From contig JAPLOH010000046.1 in assembly GCA_026400845.1 (NCBI GenBank), positions 1 through 40,101 of the forward strand: 40,101 nt of DNA, written 5' to 3'. Below, one piece after another: positions 16,334 through 24,383 of this stretch. Each line of letters starts with the position of its first letter. Position 1 is the first letter of the stretch. Position numbers and translations under genes: made by a program. Origin of the DNA: Alphaproteobacteria bacterium. Its GTDB lineage: Bacteria; Pseudomonadota; Alphaproteobacteria; Acetobacterales; Acetobacteraceae. The notes below the pieces were generated by a model. That model ran no database searches. It was not told where the DNA came from and was given only the letters and a program-made list of their open reading frames with translations.

Positions 16334-17578
16334 ATGCAGCGGATGATTCGGCTGTTTGCCGGTCTGTGCGTCGCCCTTGCCGCCGTGCTCGGCGCGTCGG
16401 TGCAGGCCCAGCCCACCATCAAGATCGCCTATACCGACCCGCTCTCCGGTCCCTTCGCGCAGGTTGGCGATGCGAACCTCAAGCAGTTCAACTATATCCT
16501 CGACCACATCAATTCGACCGGCGGCGCACTTGGCCGCAAATTCGAGCTGGTGCCGTTCGACAACAAGTCCCAGCCGTCGGACGCGCTGATCGCGCTCAAG
16601 AGCGCCACCGACCAGAGCATGCCGTTCATCATGCAGTGCAGCGGTTCCAACATTGCCGCAGCCCTGATCGAGGGCATCAACAAGCACAATGACCGCAACC
16701 CCGACAACCGCATCATCTTCCTGAACTGCGGCGCGGTGGCTCCCGAACTGACCAACGAGCAGTGCAGCTTCTGGCATTTCCGCTTTGACCTCCATGTCGC
16801 CATGAAGGCCGAGGTGATGGCCCGCGCACTGCCCAAGGAAGTTACCAAGGTCTACATGATCAATCAGGACTACCTGTTCGGCCAGGCTGTCCAGCGCGAC
16901 GTCAAGGCGTTCCTCGCCAAGCTCCGTCCGGACGTTCAGGTGGTCGGCGACGAACTGATCCCGCTCGGCAAGATCAAGGATTTCTCGCCGTACATCACCA
17001 AGATCAAGGCTTCCGGCGCCCAGGCGTTGCTGACCGGCAACTGGGGCCCTGACATGAACCTGCTGATCAAGGCGGGCATCGATGCCGGTGCCGACCTCCG
17101 TTACTACACCTTCTATGCCCACCTCACCGGCGGTGCCACGGCGATCGGCCCGGCCGGCGAAAACAAGGTGTTCTCGGTGATGTCGTTCGGCGAAAACGTG
17201 GCCCCCGAGATCGGCAACAAGGAAGCCGAAATCTTCGGCAACGGGTTCCGCGCCAAGCACAACTTCGACTTCGCCGCTGGCACCTTCCGCACCATCTTCG
17301 AATACGTCCAGGCCGCGGTGATCAAGGCCGGCACGACGGACCCGACCAAGGTGGCCTTCGCCATGGAAGGCATGTCGCGCAAGGATTTCCTCGGCTACGA
17401 CACGACGATGCGCAAGGATGACCATCAGATCATCAGCGAGTACTTCGTCGGCGTGTTCAAGAAGGGCGTGAAATACGAGGCCGAGGGCACCGGGCTCGGC
17501 TGGGGCGTCGCCGCCACCATCCTGGCCAACCAGGTGGACCAGCCGAACACCTGCAAGATGAAGCGGCCGGCCATGTGA
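16334..17578 (+). CDS. livK: LIV-type ABC transporter periplasmic substrate-binding protein
   Basis: A 414-residue type I periplasmic binding protein. An N-terminal Sec signal peptide (MQRMIRLFAGLCVALAA, cleavage after ASVQA) precedes the mature start PTIKIAYTDPLSGPFAQVGD, typical of Leu/Ile/Val-binding proteins. The start is fixed by AGGAGG about nine bases before ATG 16334. The usual ligand range of this family includes branched-chain amino acids, amides, urea and other small organics; the residues visible do not settle it. It is first in a complete livKHMGF order and separated from livH by a strong hairpin. Confidence 0.93.
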   Translation: MQRMIRLFAGLCVALAAVLGASVQAQPTIKIAYTDPLSGPFAQVGDANLKQFNYILDHINSTGGALGRKFELVPFDNKSQPSDALIALKSATDQSMPFIMQCSGSNIAAALIEGINKHNDRNPDNRIIFLNCGAVAPELTNEQCSFWHFRFDLHVAMKAEVMARALPKEVTKVYMINQDYLFGQAVQRDVKAFLAKLRPDVQVVGDELIPLGKIKDFSPYITKIKASGAQALLTGNWGPDMNLLIKAGIDAGADLRYYTFYAHLTGGATAIGPAGENKVFSVMSFGENVAPEIGNKEAEIFGNGFRAKHNFDFAAGTFRTIFEYVQAAVIKAGTTDPTKVAFAMEGMSRKDFLGYDTTMRKDDHQIISEYFVGVFKKGVKYEAEGTGLGWGVAATILANQVDQPNTCKMKRPAM

Positions 17579-17584
17579 TCGCGC

Positions 17585-17613
17585 GCGCCGTCCCCGCAAA
17601 ACGGGGACGGCGC
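17585..17613 (+). promoter_or_regulatory. Intercistronic stem-loop between livK and livH
   Basis: GCGCCGTCCCCG (17585-17596), loop CAAAA, CGGGGACGGCGC (17602-17613): a perfect 12-bp GC-rich stem without a following U tract. Such structures after the binding-protein gene commonly protect its mRNA 3' end or attenuate readthrough, so that binding protein exceeds permease. That role is inferred from analogous operons. Confidence 0.75.
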
Positions 17614-17633
17614 AGCCGCCTGGAACGAAATCG

Positions 17634-18581
17634 ATGGAAGTATTTGTTGTCTCCCTGCTGAACGGGCTGGTCTACGGCATGCTGTTGTTCATGCTCGCCA
17701 GTGGCCTCACCCTCATCCTCAGCATGATGGGCGTGCTCAATTTTGCGCATGCCTCCGCCTATATGCTTGGCGCGTATTTCGCGTTCACGATCAGCATCTA
17801 TGTCGGCTTCTGGCCGGCGCTCATCATCGCCCCCATTCTGTGCGGTCTGGTGGGTGCTGCGATCGAGATGTGGGGGCTGCGCCGTGTCCACAAGAACGGA
17901 CACATCGCCGAACTGCTGTTCACCTTTGGCCTCGCCTTGATCATCGAGAAGGTCGTGCAGATGACCTGGGGCCTGATCCCGGTGCCCTACCGCGTGCCCG
18001 CCCTGCTCGATTTCCCGCTGTTCAGTGTCTACGGAACGCAATTCCCCGCCTATCGCGTGTTCATGCTGCTGATCTCCGGGTTGATGTTCGGGGCCATCTG
18101 GCTCGGCCTCACGCGAACCCGTATCGGCCTCGTCATCCAGGCCGCCCTCACCCATCCGGAGATGGCTGGCGCGCTTGGCCACAATGTGCCGCGCATTTTC
18201 ACCCTGGTGTTTGCGTCCGGCACGGCATTGGCCGGCCTCGCGGGAGTGATCGGCGGCAACTACCAGGTCACTGAACCGGCCATGGCCTTCACCATGGGGC
18301 CGATTGTGTTCGTGGTCGTCGTATTCGGCGGGCTCGGCTCGCTCACCGGCTGTTTCATCGCCTCGATCCTGATGGGTCTGATCCAGACCTTCGCAGTGGT
18401 GCTCGACTATTCGTTGGCTGATTTGTTGCGGGTATTCGGCGTCGTGGTGACCTCCAAGACGCCATTGGCCGAAGTATTGCTGGTCAGTCTGCCACGGGTT
18501 GGGGCCTTGCTGCCGTTCATTCTGATGGTGCTCATCCTGGTCTTCCGACCGCGCGGCCTGATGGGGACGCGTGAAGCATGA
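17634..18581 (+). CDS. livH: LIV-type ABC transporter permease LivH
   Basis: A 315-residue polytopic inner-membrane protein. The N-terminus (EVFVVSLLNGLVYGMLLFML then ASGLTLILSMMGVLNFAHA) is characteristic of LivH, as is GPIVFVVVVFGGLGSLTG near residue 222. It ends by overlapping livM with ATGA (18578-18581). It forms the transmembrane channel with LivM. Confidence 0.95.
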   Translation: MEVFVVSLLNGLVYGMLLFMLASGLTLILSMMGVLNFAHASAYMLGAYFAFTISIYVGFWPALIIAPILCGLVGAAIEMWGLRRVHKNGHIAELLFTFGLALIIEKVVQMTWGLIPVPYRVPALLDFPLFSVYGTQFPAYRVFMLLISGLMFGAIWLGLTRTRIGLVIQAALTHPEMAGALGHNVPRIFTLVFASGTALAGLAGVIGGNYQVTEPAMAFTMGPIVFVVVVFGGLGSLTGCFIASILMGLIQTFAVVLDYSLADLLRVFGVVVTSKTPLAEVLLVSLPRVGALLPFILMVLILVFRPRGLMGTREA

Positions 18582-19855
18582 GTTTTCTCCGACGCCACTG
18601 GCTGTGGTTCATCGCCATCGCCATCGCCCTGCTGATCCCCTTCCTGTTCTACGACTGGACCAAGGGGCGGCATTCCGGTTTCGCGTTGACGCTGATGAGC
18701 GAGATCGGCGTGATGGCGATTTTCGCCCTGTCGTTCAACATGCTCATGGGGCAGGCCGGGCTCCTGTCGTTCGGCCACGCCATCCTGTTCGGCCTCGGCG
18801 CCTACTGCACCGCACACGCGATGAACGCCGCCAAGACCGGGGCGATCTGGCTGCCGATCGAGCTCATTCCGCTGGTTGGCGGCCTCGGCGGGCTGGCGTC
18901 GGGCTACTTGTTCGGCTGGCTCGCCACCAAGCAGCGTTCGACCGCATTTGCCATGATCACCATGGGCCTGGGCGAACTTGTGGCCGCCGCGGCGCTGATG
19001 TTCATGACCTTTTTTGGCGGTGAGGGCGGCGTCACCACCGACCGGGTGATCGATACCAGCCTGTTCGGCGTGAGCTATGCGACGCCGTGGCAAGTCTATT
19101 GCCTGACGATCGGCTGGGCGGTGATCGCGATCGCGCTGATGCGGCTGCAAACCGCGACTCCACTCGGGCGGATGGCCAATGCCTCGCGCGACAATTTCGA
19201 ACGCGCCCAGTTCGTCGGCTACGATCCGCAGCGCATCCGGCTGCTGCAATTCACCCTCTCCGGCTTCTTCGCCGGTATCGCGGGGTCGCTTTACACCATC
19301 ATCTACGAGATCGTCACGTTCGATACACTGGCGGCGGGGAAATCCGCCAACGCCCTGCTGGCCGCCTATATCGGCGGGGCCGGCGGGTTCTTCGGCCCGA
19401 TTCTCGGCACCATCGTGGTGGTGCTGTTGCAAAGCGGAGTCAGCCTGCTGTCCAACGCGTGGCTGCTCTATGTCGGCGTGCTGTTCATCGTGATGGTGCT
19501 GTACGCACCGGGCGGGCTGCTCGGCCTCATCATGCAGCACGTGCCGATCCGGCGGACCGGGCGGATGGGTGAACTCGTGTTGCCGTATGTGAGGATCATC
19601 CTGCCCGGCATCGTGCTGATGCTCGGCTTCGTGCTGCTGGTCGAACTGGCCTCCTTCACCACCATCGGCGCCGCCCAGGGGAAGATCTTCAAAATCGGCG
19701 ACAACGTCATCAACACCCGTCTGGCGGCCCCATGGGTCGTCGGCCTGTTCTCCCTGGTCGTGGGCACGATATGGATGCGGTATGAGTTCCGCACCTTCAA
19801 GGTGACGTGGGATGCCCTGATGGACGATGCCAAGCGCCGGGGGCTCGTGCAATGA
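18578..19855 (+). CDS. livM: LIV-type ABC transporter permease LivM, C-terminally extended
   Basis: A 425-residue inner-membrane protein. The core includes FALSFNMLMGQAGLLSFGHA, NALLAAYIGGAGGFFGPILG and the usual terminal motif YAPGGLLGL (309-317). Unlike many LivM proteins it continues for about 105 residues past this motif, with two more hydrophobic segments (about 338-360 and 385-400) and a charged tail. The extension is in frame and ends with ATGA overlap to livG, so it is a genuine part of the protein. Confidence 0.93.
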   Translation: MSFLRRHWLWFIAIAIALLIPFLFYDWTKGRHSGFALTLMSEIGVMAIFALSFNMLMGQAGLLSFGHAILFGLGAYCTAHAMNAAKTGAIWLPIELIPLVGGLGGLASGYLFGWLATKQRSTAFAMITMGLGELVAAAALMFMTFFGGEGGVTTDRVIDTSLFGVSYATPWQVYCLTIGWAVIAIALMRLQTATPLGRMANASRDNFERAQFVGYDPQRIRLLQFTLSGFFAGIAGSLYTIIYEIVTFDTLAAGKSANALLAAYIGGAGGFFGPILGTIVVVLLQSGVSLLSNAWLLYVGVLFIVMVLYAPGGLLGLIMQHVPIRRTGRMGELVLPYVRIILPGIVLMLGFVLLVELASFTTIGAAQGKIFKIGDNVINTRLAAPWVVGLFSLVVGTIWMRYEFRTFKVTWDALMDDAKRRGLVQ

Positions 19856-20604
19856 GCGACGCCGCCATCCGCCTTACCGACGTGCGCAAAAGCTTCGGCC
19901 GCACCGAGATCATCCGTGGCGTCGATCTCGCGATTCCCCGCGGCGAACGCCACGCCATCATCGGGCCGAACGGGGCGGGCAAGACCACCTTGTTCAACCT
20001 GATTTCGGGCCGCTTCCCGATCACCGCAGGCAGCATCCAGGTGAACGGCAAATCCACCGCCGGGCTCCAGCCGCAGGAGATCAACCGCCTCGGCCTGTCC
20101 CGCAGCTTCCAGATCACCTCGATCTTCCCGCGCATGACGGTGTTCGAGAACATCCGCTGCGGCCTCCTATGGTCCCAGGGCTATCGCTATTCGTTCTGGC
20201 AACTGCTCGGCCGCCAGAAGCCGCTGAACGACCAGGTGGAGGTGCTGCTCGACCAGCTCAACCTCTCGTCGCGGCGCAATCTCATGGCCGGCCTGTTGTC
20301 CTACGCCGAACAACGGGCGCTCGAAATCGGCATCACCATCGCCGGCGGGGCCGATATCATCCTGCTCGACGAACCCACCGCCGGCATGAGCCACAGCGAG
20401 ACCGACTACGCCGTCGCCCTTATCCGCAAAGTCTCGGAAGGCAAGACGCTGCTGATGGTGGAACACGACATGGGGGTTGTCTTCGGCCTCGCCGACCGCA
20501 TCACCGTGCTGGTCTACGGCGAGGTGATCGCGTCCGACGTGCCGACCGCCATCCGCGGAAATGCCGCCGTGCGCGAAGCCTATCTCGGCACGGAGGCCGC
20601 GTGA
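19852..20604 (+). CDS. livG: LIV-type ABC transporter ATP-binding protein LivG
   Basis: A 250-residue cytoplasmic ATPase. Walker A GPNGAGKT is at 38-45, the signature region reads LSYAEQRALEIGITI and Walker B is IILLDEPTAGMS. The ATG at 19852 overlaps the livM stop (ATGA), and its stop shares TGATG with livF. It pairs with LivF, and since LivF has a modified Walker A, LivG may be the main hydrolysing subunit. Confidence 0.95.
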   Translation: MSDAAIRLTDVRKSFGRTEIIRGVDLAIPRGERHAIIGPNGAGKTTLFNLISGRFPITAGSIQVNGKSTAGLQPQEINRLGLSRSFQITSIFPRMTVFENIRCGLLWSQGYRYSFWQLLGRQKPLNDQVEVLLDQLNLSSRRNLMAGLLSYAEQRALEIGITIAGGADIILLDEPTAGMSHSETDYAVALIRKVSEGKTLLMVEHDMGVVFGLADRITVLVYGEVIASDVPTAIRGNAAVREAYLGTEAA

Positions 20605-21299
20605 TGCTCGAAGTTCGCGATCTGCACGCCTTCTACGGCAAAAGCCACATCCTCCAGGGCGTGGATCTCACGATCGGCCAGGGCGAAATCGTCAGCCTGC
20701 TCGGCCGCAACGGCGTTGGCCGCTCGACCACCTGCAAGGCCATCATGGGCCTGGTGCCGCCGGTCGGCTCGGTGAGCTTCAAGGGCCGCGCCATCGCCGG
20801 ACAACGGCCGGACCAGATCGCCCATGCCGGCATCGGCTATGTGCCCGAAGATCGCCAGGTCTTCCCCGGGCTCACTGTGCGGCAGAACCTCGAACTCGGC
20901 ATCAAACGCGCCGGCGTTTTCGGGCGCTGGAATTTCGAGGACGTCTACAAGCTGTTCCCCAACCTCGGCGAACGGCGGGACAACCAGGCCGGCGTGCTCT
21001 CCGGCGGCGAACAGCAGATGCTGACGATGTGCCGCACCCTCATGGGCGACCCGGACCTCGTCATCATCGACGAACCGACCGAGGGCCTCGCCCCCAAACT
21101 CGTCGAACAGGTCGGCCAACTCCTCGACGAGATCGCACGGCGCGGCGTTGCCATCCTGCTGGTGGAACAAAAACTCACCATTGCACTTAAAATCTCCACC
21201 CGCCTCTACGTCATGGGCCATGGACATATCGTGTTCGAAGGCACCCCCGCCGATCTTGCCGCCAACGAGGCCATTCGCAAGGAGTGGTTGGAGGTTTAG
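20604..21299 (+). CDS. livF: LIV-type ABC transporter ATP-binding protein LivF with Arg in Walker A
   Basis: A 231-residue ATPase. Walker A reads GRNGVGRST (residues 34-42): the invariant Lys is Arg40 (codon cgc at 20721-20723). The signature LSGGEQQMLTMCRTLM and Walker B LVIIDEPTEGLAP are normal. It starts at the TGATG junction with livG and ends the operon, ten bases before palindromic copy D. The substitution should weaken ATP binding unless the Arg is tolerated; I have an impression that some LivF-like proteins carry it, but could not check. Confidence 0.94.
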   Translation: MLEVRDLHAFYGKSHILQGVDLTIGQGEIVSLLGRNGVGRSTTCKAIMGLVPPVGSVSFKGRAIAGQRPDQIAHAGIGYVPEDRQVFPGLTVRQNLELGIKRAGVFGRWNFEDVYKLFPNLGERRDNQAGVLSGGEQQMLTMCRTLMGDPDLVIIDEPTEGLAPKLVEQVGQLLDEIARRGVAILLVEQKLTIALKISTRLYVMGHGHIVFEGTPADLAANEAIRKEWLEV

Positions 21300-21308
21300 G
21301 GCAGGGAA

Positions 21309-21359
21309 GGAAGCGGTTCTTTTTTGAAAAAAAAGAACCAAAAAATTTTTGTCCGTTTG
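21309..21359 (+). repeat. Dispersed palindromic element, copy D (single module with start of spacer)
   Basis: GGAAGCGGTTC, TTTTTTGAAAAAAAA, GAACC, AAAAAATTTTT and then GTCCGTTTG, which matches the beginning of the central spacer of the long copies. Nine bases separate it from the livF stop. The facing module present in copies B and E is missing. Confidence 0.88.
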
Positions 21360-21432
21360 ATGTCGGATCAATACTGGCGCGCGCATCCCATCCAAGCTTG
21401 GCGGGCGACACGGTCTCGCTTCGCCCACGGTT

Positions 21433-22338
21433 TCAGAAATACCCCTCCCGCTTCTTGCGTTCCAGCGAGCTGCCCTCCTCGCCGTCGCTCACCCGTCCCT
21501 GACGCTCGGAGTTCCGCGAAGCCAGCGTCTCGGCCATCACCGCGCTCAAATCAGCCGCGTCCGATCCGATGGCTCCGGTCACCGGCCAGCAGCCCAGCGT
21601 CCGGAAGCGCACCGCGCGCACCGCCGGCTGGTCCATCGCCTCCCATCGCATGCGCGGCGCGTCGTCGACTGCGATCAAGGTGCCGCCGCGTTCGACAACC
21701 ATCCGTGGTGCGGAGAAGTAGAGTGGCGCCAGCTCGACGCCGCTGGCCAAGGCGTAGTGCCAGATGTCGATCTCGGTCCAGTTGGACAGCGGAAACACCC
21801 GGGCCGACTGCGACGCCAGCAGGCGGGTGTTGTAGAGGCGCCAGAATTCCGGCCGCTGATCGCGCGGGTTCCAGGCGTGACCGGCGTCGCGCACCGAGAA
21901 GATGCGCTCCTTGGCCCGGGAACGCTCCTCGTCACGTCGCGCGCCGCCGAAAATAACGTCGTAGCCGCCCTCGTCGAGCGCCAGTTTCAACGGATCGGTG
22001 CGCATGACGCGGGTGTAGTAGTCGCCGTGGTCGAAGGGATTGATCCCCTCCGCCCGCCCGGCCTCGTTCGCCGCGACGATGAGGCGGAATCCGTGCTGTG
22101 TGGCGAAGCGGTCCCGGAATGCCAGCAGCGACCCGAACTCCCACGTCGAGTCGATGTGCAGCAGCGGAAATGGTGGTTTCGCCGGGAAGAAGGCCCGCAG
22201 CGCCAGATGTGCCATCACGGTCGAATCCTTGCCGGCGGAAAACAACATCACCGGGTTGCGTGCCTCGGCGACCGCCTCGCGCAGGATATGGACGGCCTCG
22301 GACACGAGGTGATCGAGGCGCGAACCGCGCGGGATCAT
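21433..22338 (-). CDS. cysD: Sulfate adenylyltransferase small subunit CysD, without cysN
   Basis: A 301-residue ATP pyrophosphatase-fold enzyme that forms adenosine 5'-phosphosulfate from ATP and sulfate, normally as a heterodimer with the GTPase CysN. PP-loop MLFSAGKDSTVMAHLAL, FGGARRDEERSRAKERIFS, VFPLSNWTEIDIW, RFRTLGCWPVTGA and the tail SERQGRVSDGEEGSS are all diagnostic of CysD. Start 22338 has GGAGGAG eight bases upstream and gives the family length; an ATG at 22374, sharing TGATG with the upstream transporter stop, would add 12 residues. No cysN or cysC is found on either side. CysN must be elsewhere, or this CysD works differently. Confidence 0.94.
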   Translation of the reverse strand: MIPRGSRLDHLVSEAVHILREAVAEARNPVMLFSAGKDSTVMAHLALRAFFPAKPPFPLLHIDSTWEFGSLLAFRDRFATQHGFRLIVAANEAGRAEGINPFDHGDYYTRVMRTDPLKLALDEGGYDVIFGGARRDEERSRAKERIFSVRDAGHAWNPRDQRPEFWRLYNTRLLASQSARVFPLSNWTEIDIWHYALASGVELAPLYFSAPRMVVERGGTLIAVDDAPRMRWEAMDQPAVRAVRFRTLGCWPVTGAIGSDAADLSAVMAETLASRNSERQGRVSDGEEGSSLERKKREGYF

Positions 22339-22373
22339 CGGCGAGGCTCCTCCGGCAGCCGCTTGCCCTGCCA

Positions 22374-23339
22374 TCACCGCACCGCCTCGGCGATGCCGAT
22401 ATAGAGTGGAATGCCGATCAGGAGGTTGAAGGGGAAGGTCACCCCGATAGACATGGTCAGCGCTACCGCGAGATTGGCTTGCGGCAGCGCGATCCGCAGT
22501 GCGGCGGGCACGGCGATATAGGACGCCGAGGCAGCCAGCGTCATCAGCACCACGGTGCTGCCGGCGGACAGGCCGAGCGGCAGGGCTAACCCCAGGCCGA
22601 GTAGCGCGCCGAGCGGCGGCATCAGCAGCGCGAAAGCCAGGATGCCCGGCGTCAGGCTCGCCCGCGAGTCGCGCAGTCCGCGCCCGGCGATCAGCCCCAT
22701 TTCGAGCAGGAACAGGCAGAGAAAGCCAGGGAACAGGTCGACCAGGAACGGTTTCACCGTCGCCGCGGCGCGCGGGTTCGCGACCGTGCCGACCACCAGG
22801 GCGCCGATCAGGACGACCACCGAGCCGTTGAGAAACACCTCGCGCAGCAGCTGCCTGCCACTGTGCCGCCTTGCGCCGCCGCCGCCTGCCAGCAGCAGGC
22901 AAGCAAGGATCGCCGGAGTTTCCATCGCCGCGGCGACGGCGACCATGAAGCCGTCAGCAGGTATGGCGAGTTGGCTCGTCACCACGAGGACCGCGGCGAG
23001 GGTGACCGCCGAAATCGAGCCGTAATGCCCGGCGACCGCCGCACGGTCGACCGGGCCGAGCCTGGTCAGCAGGCACAGCAGTCGCTCGGCCAGGAATGGC
23101 ATGGCGAAGGACAACAGCACGCCGGCGGCCAGGGTGCCGGCGAGCGTGGGGCCGACGCCCTGATGGGCGATTTCAAGCCCCCCGCGAAAACCGATCGACA
23201 TCATCAGATAAAGCGACAACAGGCGGGCGACCTGGTCGGGGACGGCGAGGTCGGACCGCGCGAAACTGGCCGCCGCACCGATGGCGAAAAACAACACCGG
23301 TGGCGAAGCGAGGTTTTGCAGGGCGATATCGAAAAACAT
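22374..23339 (-). CDS. SbtA-family sodium-dependent anion (bicarbonate-type) transporter
   Basis: A 321-residue hydrophobic protein with about ten membrane segments. The N-terminus places a short helix before LASPPVLFFAIGAAASFARS, and further motifs MMSIGFRGGLEIAHQG, HYGSISAVTLAAVLVVTS and FPGFLCLFLLEMGLIAGRGL are those of SbtA-like (former DUF897) permeases. SbtA of cyanobacteria imports bicarbonate with Na+. Immediate coupling to cysD (TGATG) suggests that here the anion may be sulfate or another oxyanion; that is inference. GGGAG precedes the ATG. Confidence 0.87.
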   Translation of the reverse strand: MFFDIALQNLASPPVLFFAIGAAASFARSDLAVPDQVARLLSLYLMMSIGFRGGLEIAHQGVGPTLAGTLAAGVLLSFAMPFLAERLLCLLTRLGPVDRAAVAGHYGSISAVTLAAVLVVTSQLAIPADGFMVAVAAAMETPAILACLLLAGGGGARRHSGRQLLREVFLNGSVVVLIGALVVGTVANPRAAATVKPFLVDLFPGFLCLFLLEMGLIAGRGLRDSRASLTPGILAFALLMPPLGALLGLGLALPLGLSAGSTVVLMTLAASASYIAVPAALRIALPQANLAVALTMSIGVTFPFNLLIGIPLYIGIAEAVR

Positions 23340-23437
23340 GGCGGGCTCCCGTTACCGGCCGCACCATAGGCGTCACCACATTTTGTGGAATTTGATAATA
23401 TGGCTACTTATGTTCAATAAAATTAAAGGTGATCGCC
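23340..23437. promoter_or_regulatory. Divergent promoter region of the transporter-cysD operon and lysR, with palindrome
   Basis: An AT-rich 98-bp intergenic region. CCACA-TTT-TGTGG (23376-23388) is a perfect inverted repeat and a candidate LysR-type operator. TAATAT (23396-23401) could be a -10 box toward lysR. The LysR product probably controls the sbtA-like/cysD pair from here. Confidence 0.5.
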
Positions 23438-24298
23438 ATGCCGCGTCCGCTGACCACACTCGATCTCGACCTGGTCCGCACCTTCGTCACCATTGCCCGC
23501 CTCGGCCGCTTCACCCGCGCGGCGACCCGGCTGGGGCGGCAGCAATCGACGATCTCGTTGCAGATCACACGATTGGAAGCGGCGCTTGACGTGCGGCTGA
23601 TGGAACGTTCGCCGCAAAGCCTGCGCCTGACCGATGCTGGCGAGCGCTTCCTCGCGCATGCCGAACGGCTGTTGGCGGTGAATGACGCGGCCGTGGCCGA
23701 ACTGCGCGAACCCGTGATGGCCGGCGTGGTTCGGCTCGGCACGCCCGAGGATTTCGCCACCTCGCGGTTGCCCGCGGTGCTGTCGCGCTTTACCCATGCC
23801 TATCCGGCGGTTGCGCTTGAGGTAACCTGTGACCTGACGCTCAATCTGCTGGAGGGGTTCGATGCCGGCCGGTTCGATATCGTTCTGGCCAAGCGCGAGC
23901 CCGGCACGCGATCGACCCGGCGGGGAGTGCGTGTGTGGCGTGAGCCGCTGGTGTGGGTGGGCGGCACGCAGGAGGCGGCAGAGGGCCGGCCGATCGGTCT
24001 CGTGGTTTCACCGGAACCGTGTGTGTATCGCAGGCGCGCCATCGATGCCCTGGAGCGGACGCGGCTGCCGTGGCGCATTGCCTATACCTGCGGCGCGCTG
24101 GCGGGCGCGCTGGCAGCGGTGAAGGCGGGTCTCGGTGTTGCCGGGCTGCCGCGCGACATGGTGCCGGCCGGGATCGACGTCTGCCGCGACCCACGGCTGC
24201 CGGTGCTTAAGGACACCGAAATCGCGCTGATCGACAACGGTGCCCTGAGCGTGCCGGCCCGGCGGCTCAAGGAGCACGTGGTGCGCGCGCTGGGGTGA
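23438..24298 (+). CDS. LysR-family transcriptional regulator
   Basis: A 286-residue DNA-binding regulator. The N-terminal winged helix is typical: LDLDLVRTFVTIARLGRFTR, AATRLGRQQSTISLQITRLE (recognition helix), then RLTDAGERFLAHAERLL. The remainder is the substrate-binding-like effector domain. ATG 23438 has AAAGG at a normal distance. It is divergent from the sbtA-like/cysD operon, the classical arrangement for a LysR regulator and its target. The effector is unknown; a sulfur signal would fit the cysD context. It ends convergent to the solute-binding gene with a shared hairpin. Confidence 0.94.
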   Translation: MPRPLTTLDLDLVRTFVTIARLGRFTRAATRLGRQQSTISLQITRLEAALDVRLMERSPQSLRLTDAGERFLAHAERLLAVNDAAVAELREPVMAGVVRLGTPEDFATSRLPAVLSRFTHAYPAVALEVTCDLTLNLLEGFDAGRFDIVLAKREPGTRSTRRGVRVWREPLVWVGGTQEAAEGRPIGLVVSPEPCVYRRRAIDALERTRLPWRIAYTCGALAGALAAVKAGLGVAGLPRDMVPAGIDVCRDPRLPVLKDTEIALIDNGALSVPARRLKEHVVRALG

Positions 24299-24340
24299 TT
24301 GCGCCCCAACGCCGTCCCAGCCGCAAGCCGTAGCGGGGTC

Positions 24341-24362
24341 CTAGGGGCCTTGAGGCCCCTAG
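24341..24362. terminator. Bidirectional hairpin between lysR and a solute-binding protein gene
   Basis: CTAGGGGCC (24341-24349), loop TTGA, GGCCCCTAG (24354-24362). A perfect 9-bp stem midway between convergent stops. No U tract in either direction, so termination efficiency is uncertain. Confidence 0.65.
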
Positions 24363-24383
24363 CCGGCGGAGCCTCTTGCTTCC

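Noticed and set aside
22339-22902. Upstream extension of cysD to a 489-residue protein
   Set aside because: The extra part lies antisense-frame within the SbtA-like gene on the same strand and has no domain; CysD homology begins at 22338.
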